The notes under the pieces are model-generated. The model saw only the letters and a program-made list of their open reading frames with translations, was not told the DNA's origin and ran no database searches. The translations under genes were made by a program, and so were the position numbers. This document shows positions 63,717 to 64,000 of a stretch of DNA of 64,000 bases, piece by piece; position 1 is the stretch's first letter, and each line of letters starts with the position of its first letter. Source of the stretch: Chryseobacterium sp. C-71 (GTDB lineage Bacteria; Bacteroidota; Bacteroidia; Flavobacteriales; Weeksellaceae); the NCBI RefSeq assembly GCF_020911865.1, contig NZ_CP087131.1, positions 1,054,001 through 1,118,000 on the forward strand, given 5' to 3'.

Positions 63717-64000
63717 TTAATACTTGATCACTAATTTCCCAATTGTTTTACCTGATTCTAATTGCTGATGTGCTTTTCTGAGGTTCTCTGAGGAGAAACC
63801 GTTTATGGTATTGTTTAAAGTTGATTTTATAATATCCTTATCTAATAAATCGGAAATTGTATTTAAAATTTCGTGTTGACGAATCATATCATTGGTCTGA
63901 AACATAGCTCTCGTAAACATAAGCTCCCAATAAAAACTTACACTCTTTCCTTTGAGTTGTCGAAGATCCACAGGATGTACGGGATCACTAATGGAAGCAA
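63717..64000 (-). CDS. Zinc-binding alcohol dehydrogenase / quinone reductase family, C-terminal end (partial)
   Basis: The frame is open to the window edge, so only the last 94 or so codons are seen: SISDPVHPVDLRQLKGKSVS, FYWELMFTRAMFQTNDMIRQ, then LNNTINGFSSENLRKAHQQL and GKTIGKLVIKY. This is the C-terminal end of a YhfP/ZADH-type medium-chain reductase (the final GKxxGKLVI motif is typical). The cofactor-binding part is outside. It is co-directional with the AraC gene at 62698. Confidence 0.85.
   Translation of the reverse strand, partial: ASISDPVHPVDLRQLKGKSVSFYWELMFTRAMFQTNDMIRQHEILNTISDLLDKDIIKSTLNNTINGFSSENLRKAHQQLESGKTIGKLVIKY

Overview
The window looks like a chromosome segment from a Bacteroidota bacterium of the Chryseobacterium/Weeksellaceae type. 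The signs are low GC, A-rich start regions without strong Shine-Dalgarno sites, promoters of the TTG-N18/19-TAnnTTTG kind (best before rpsO and the tRNA), two proteins with C-terminal type IX secretion sorting domains, and Bacteroidota-typical families (DUF3570/DUF4266, ice-binding DUF3494, alginate export barrels). All identifications come from reading the sequence; no database search was run.

Layout. 1-5.4 kb is an RNA-repair island: the 3' end of rtcB, two RlaP-type nucleotidyltransferases, and between them a broken PHP-plus-ABC-ATPase gene of TrlF type. 5.5-11.4 kb is accessory: a secreted double ice-binding-like protein, a cold-shock-domain protein, an unrecognised 392-residue protein, a frameshifted small secreted protein and a short repeat protein. 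Here the 3' tails of the second RlaP gene and of pnp each recur as a degenerate copy beyond an accessory gene. 11.4-24.8 kb is mostly core: pnp, rpsO, mgtE, a BtuF-like binding protein, a very large secreted RCC1/FnIII protein, a GAF-type methionine sulfoxide reductase, a conserved hypothetical, an MBL-fold hydrolase and tRNA-Leu(CAA). Just past the tRNA lies a decayed response-receiver gene carrying a 26-unit GAA microsatellite.

26-30.4 kb is an operon (small exported protein, thioredoxin-like, ApbE, DUF4266 lipoprotein, DUF3570 protein, PAP2 phosphatase). 30.6-33.3 kb is a graveyard: frameshifted small gene, GH130 phosphorylase fragment joined to the C-terminal part of a glycan-processing protein, an alpha/beta hydrolase and a MalY/PatB-type C-S lyase, all broken. 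33.3-39.4 kb is a compact operon with egtD and egtB (ergothioneine synthesis) and an ABC importer whose permease-binding-protein fusion architecture is that of EgtUV.

39.8-64 kb is a long stress/redox accessory region: repeated pairs of short-chain dehydrogenases and AraC regulators, Crp/Fnr-like and HxlR regulators, NTF2-like and MoaF-like small proteins, a luciferase-like monooxygenase, an isochorismatase-family hydrolase, an aldo/keto reductase and an alginate-export-like porin. Several intergenic palindromes look like operators: an 18-bp sequence shared upstream of an SDR gene and the adjacent Crp/Fnr gene, a TAGACAAATGTCTA palindrome upstream of the isochorismatase gene with a related copy near other Crp/Fnr genes, and a perfect 10-10-10 inverted repeat over both divergent promoters between hxlR and an NmrA-like gene.

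Many broken genes can be repaired by one base in a homopolymer run. Nonsense changes and internal deletions show real decay in some of them, but assembly error should be excluded for the single-indel cases.
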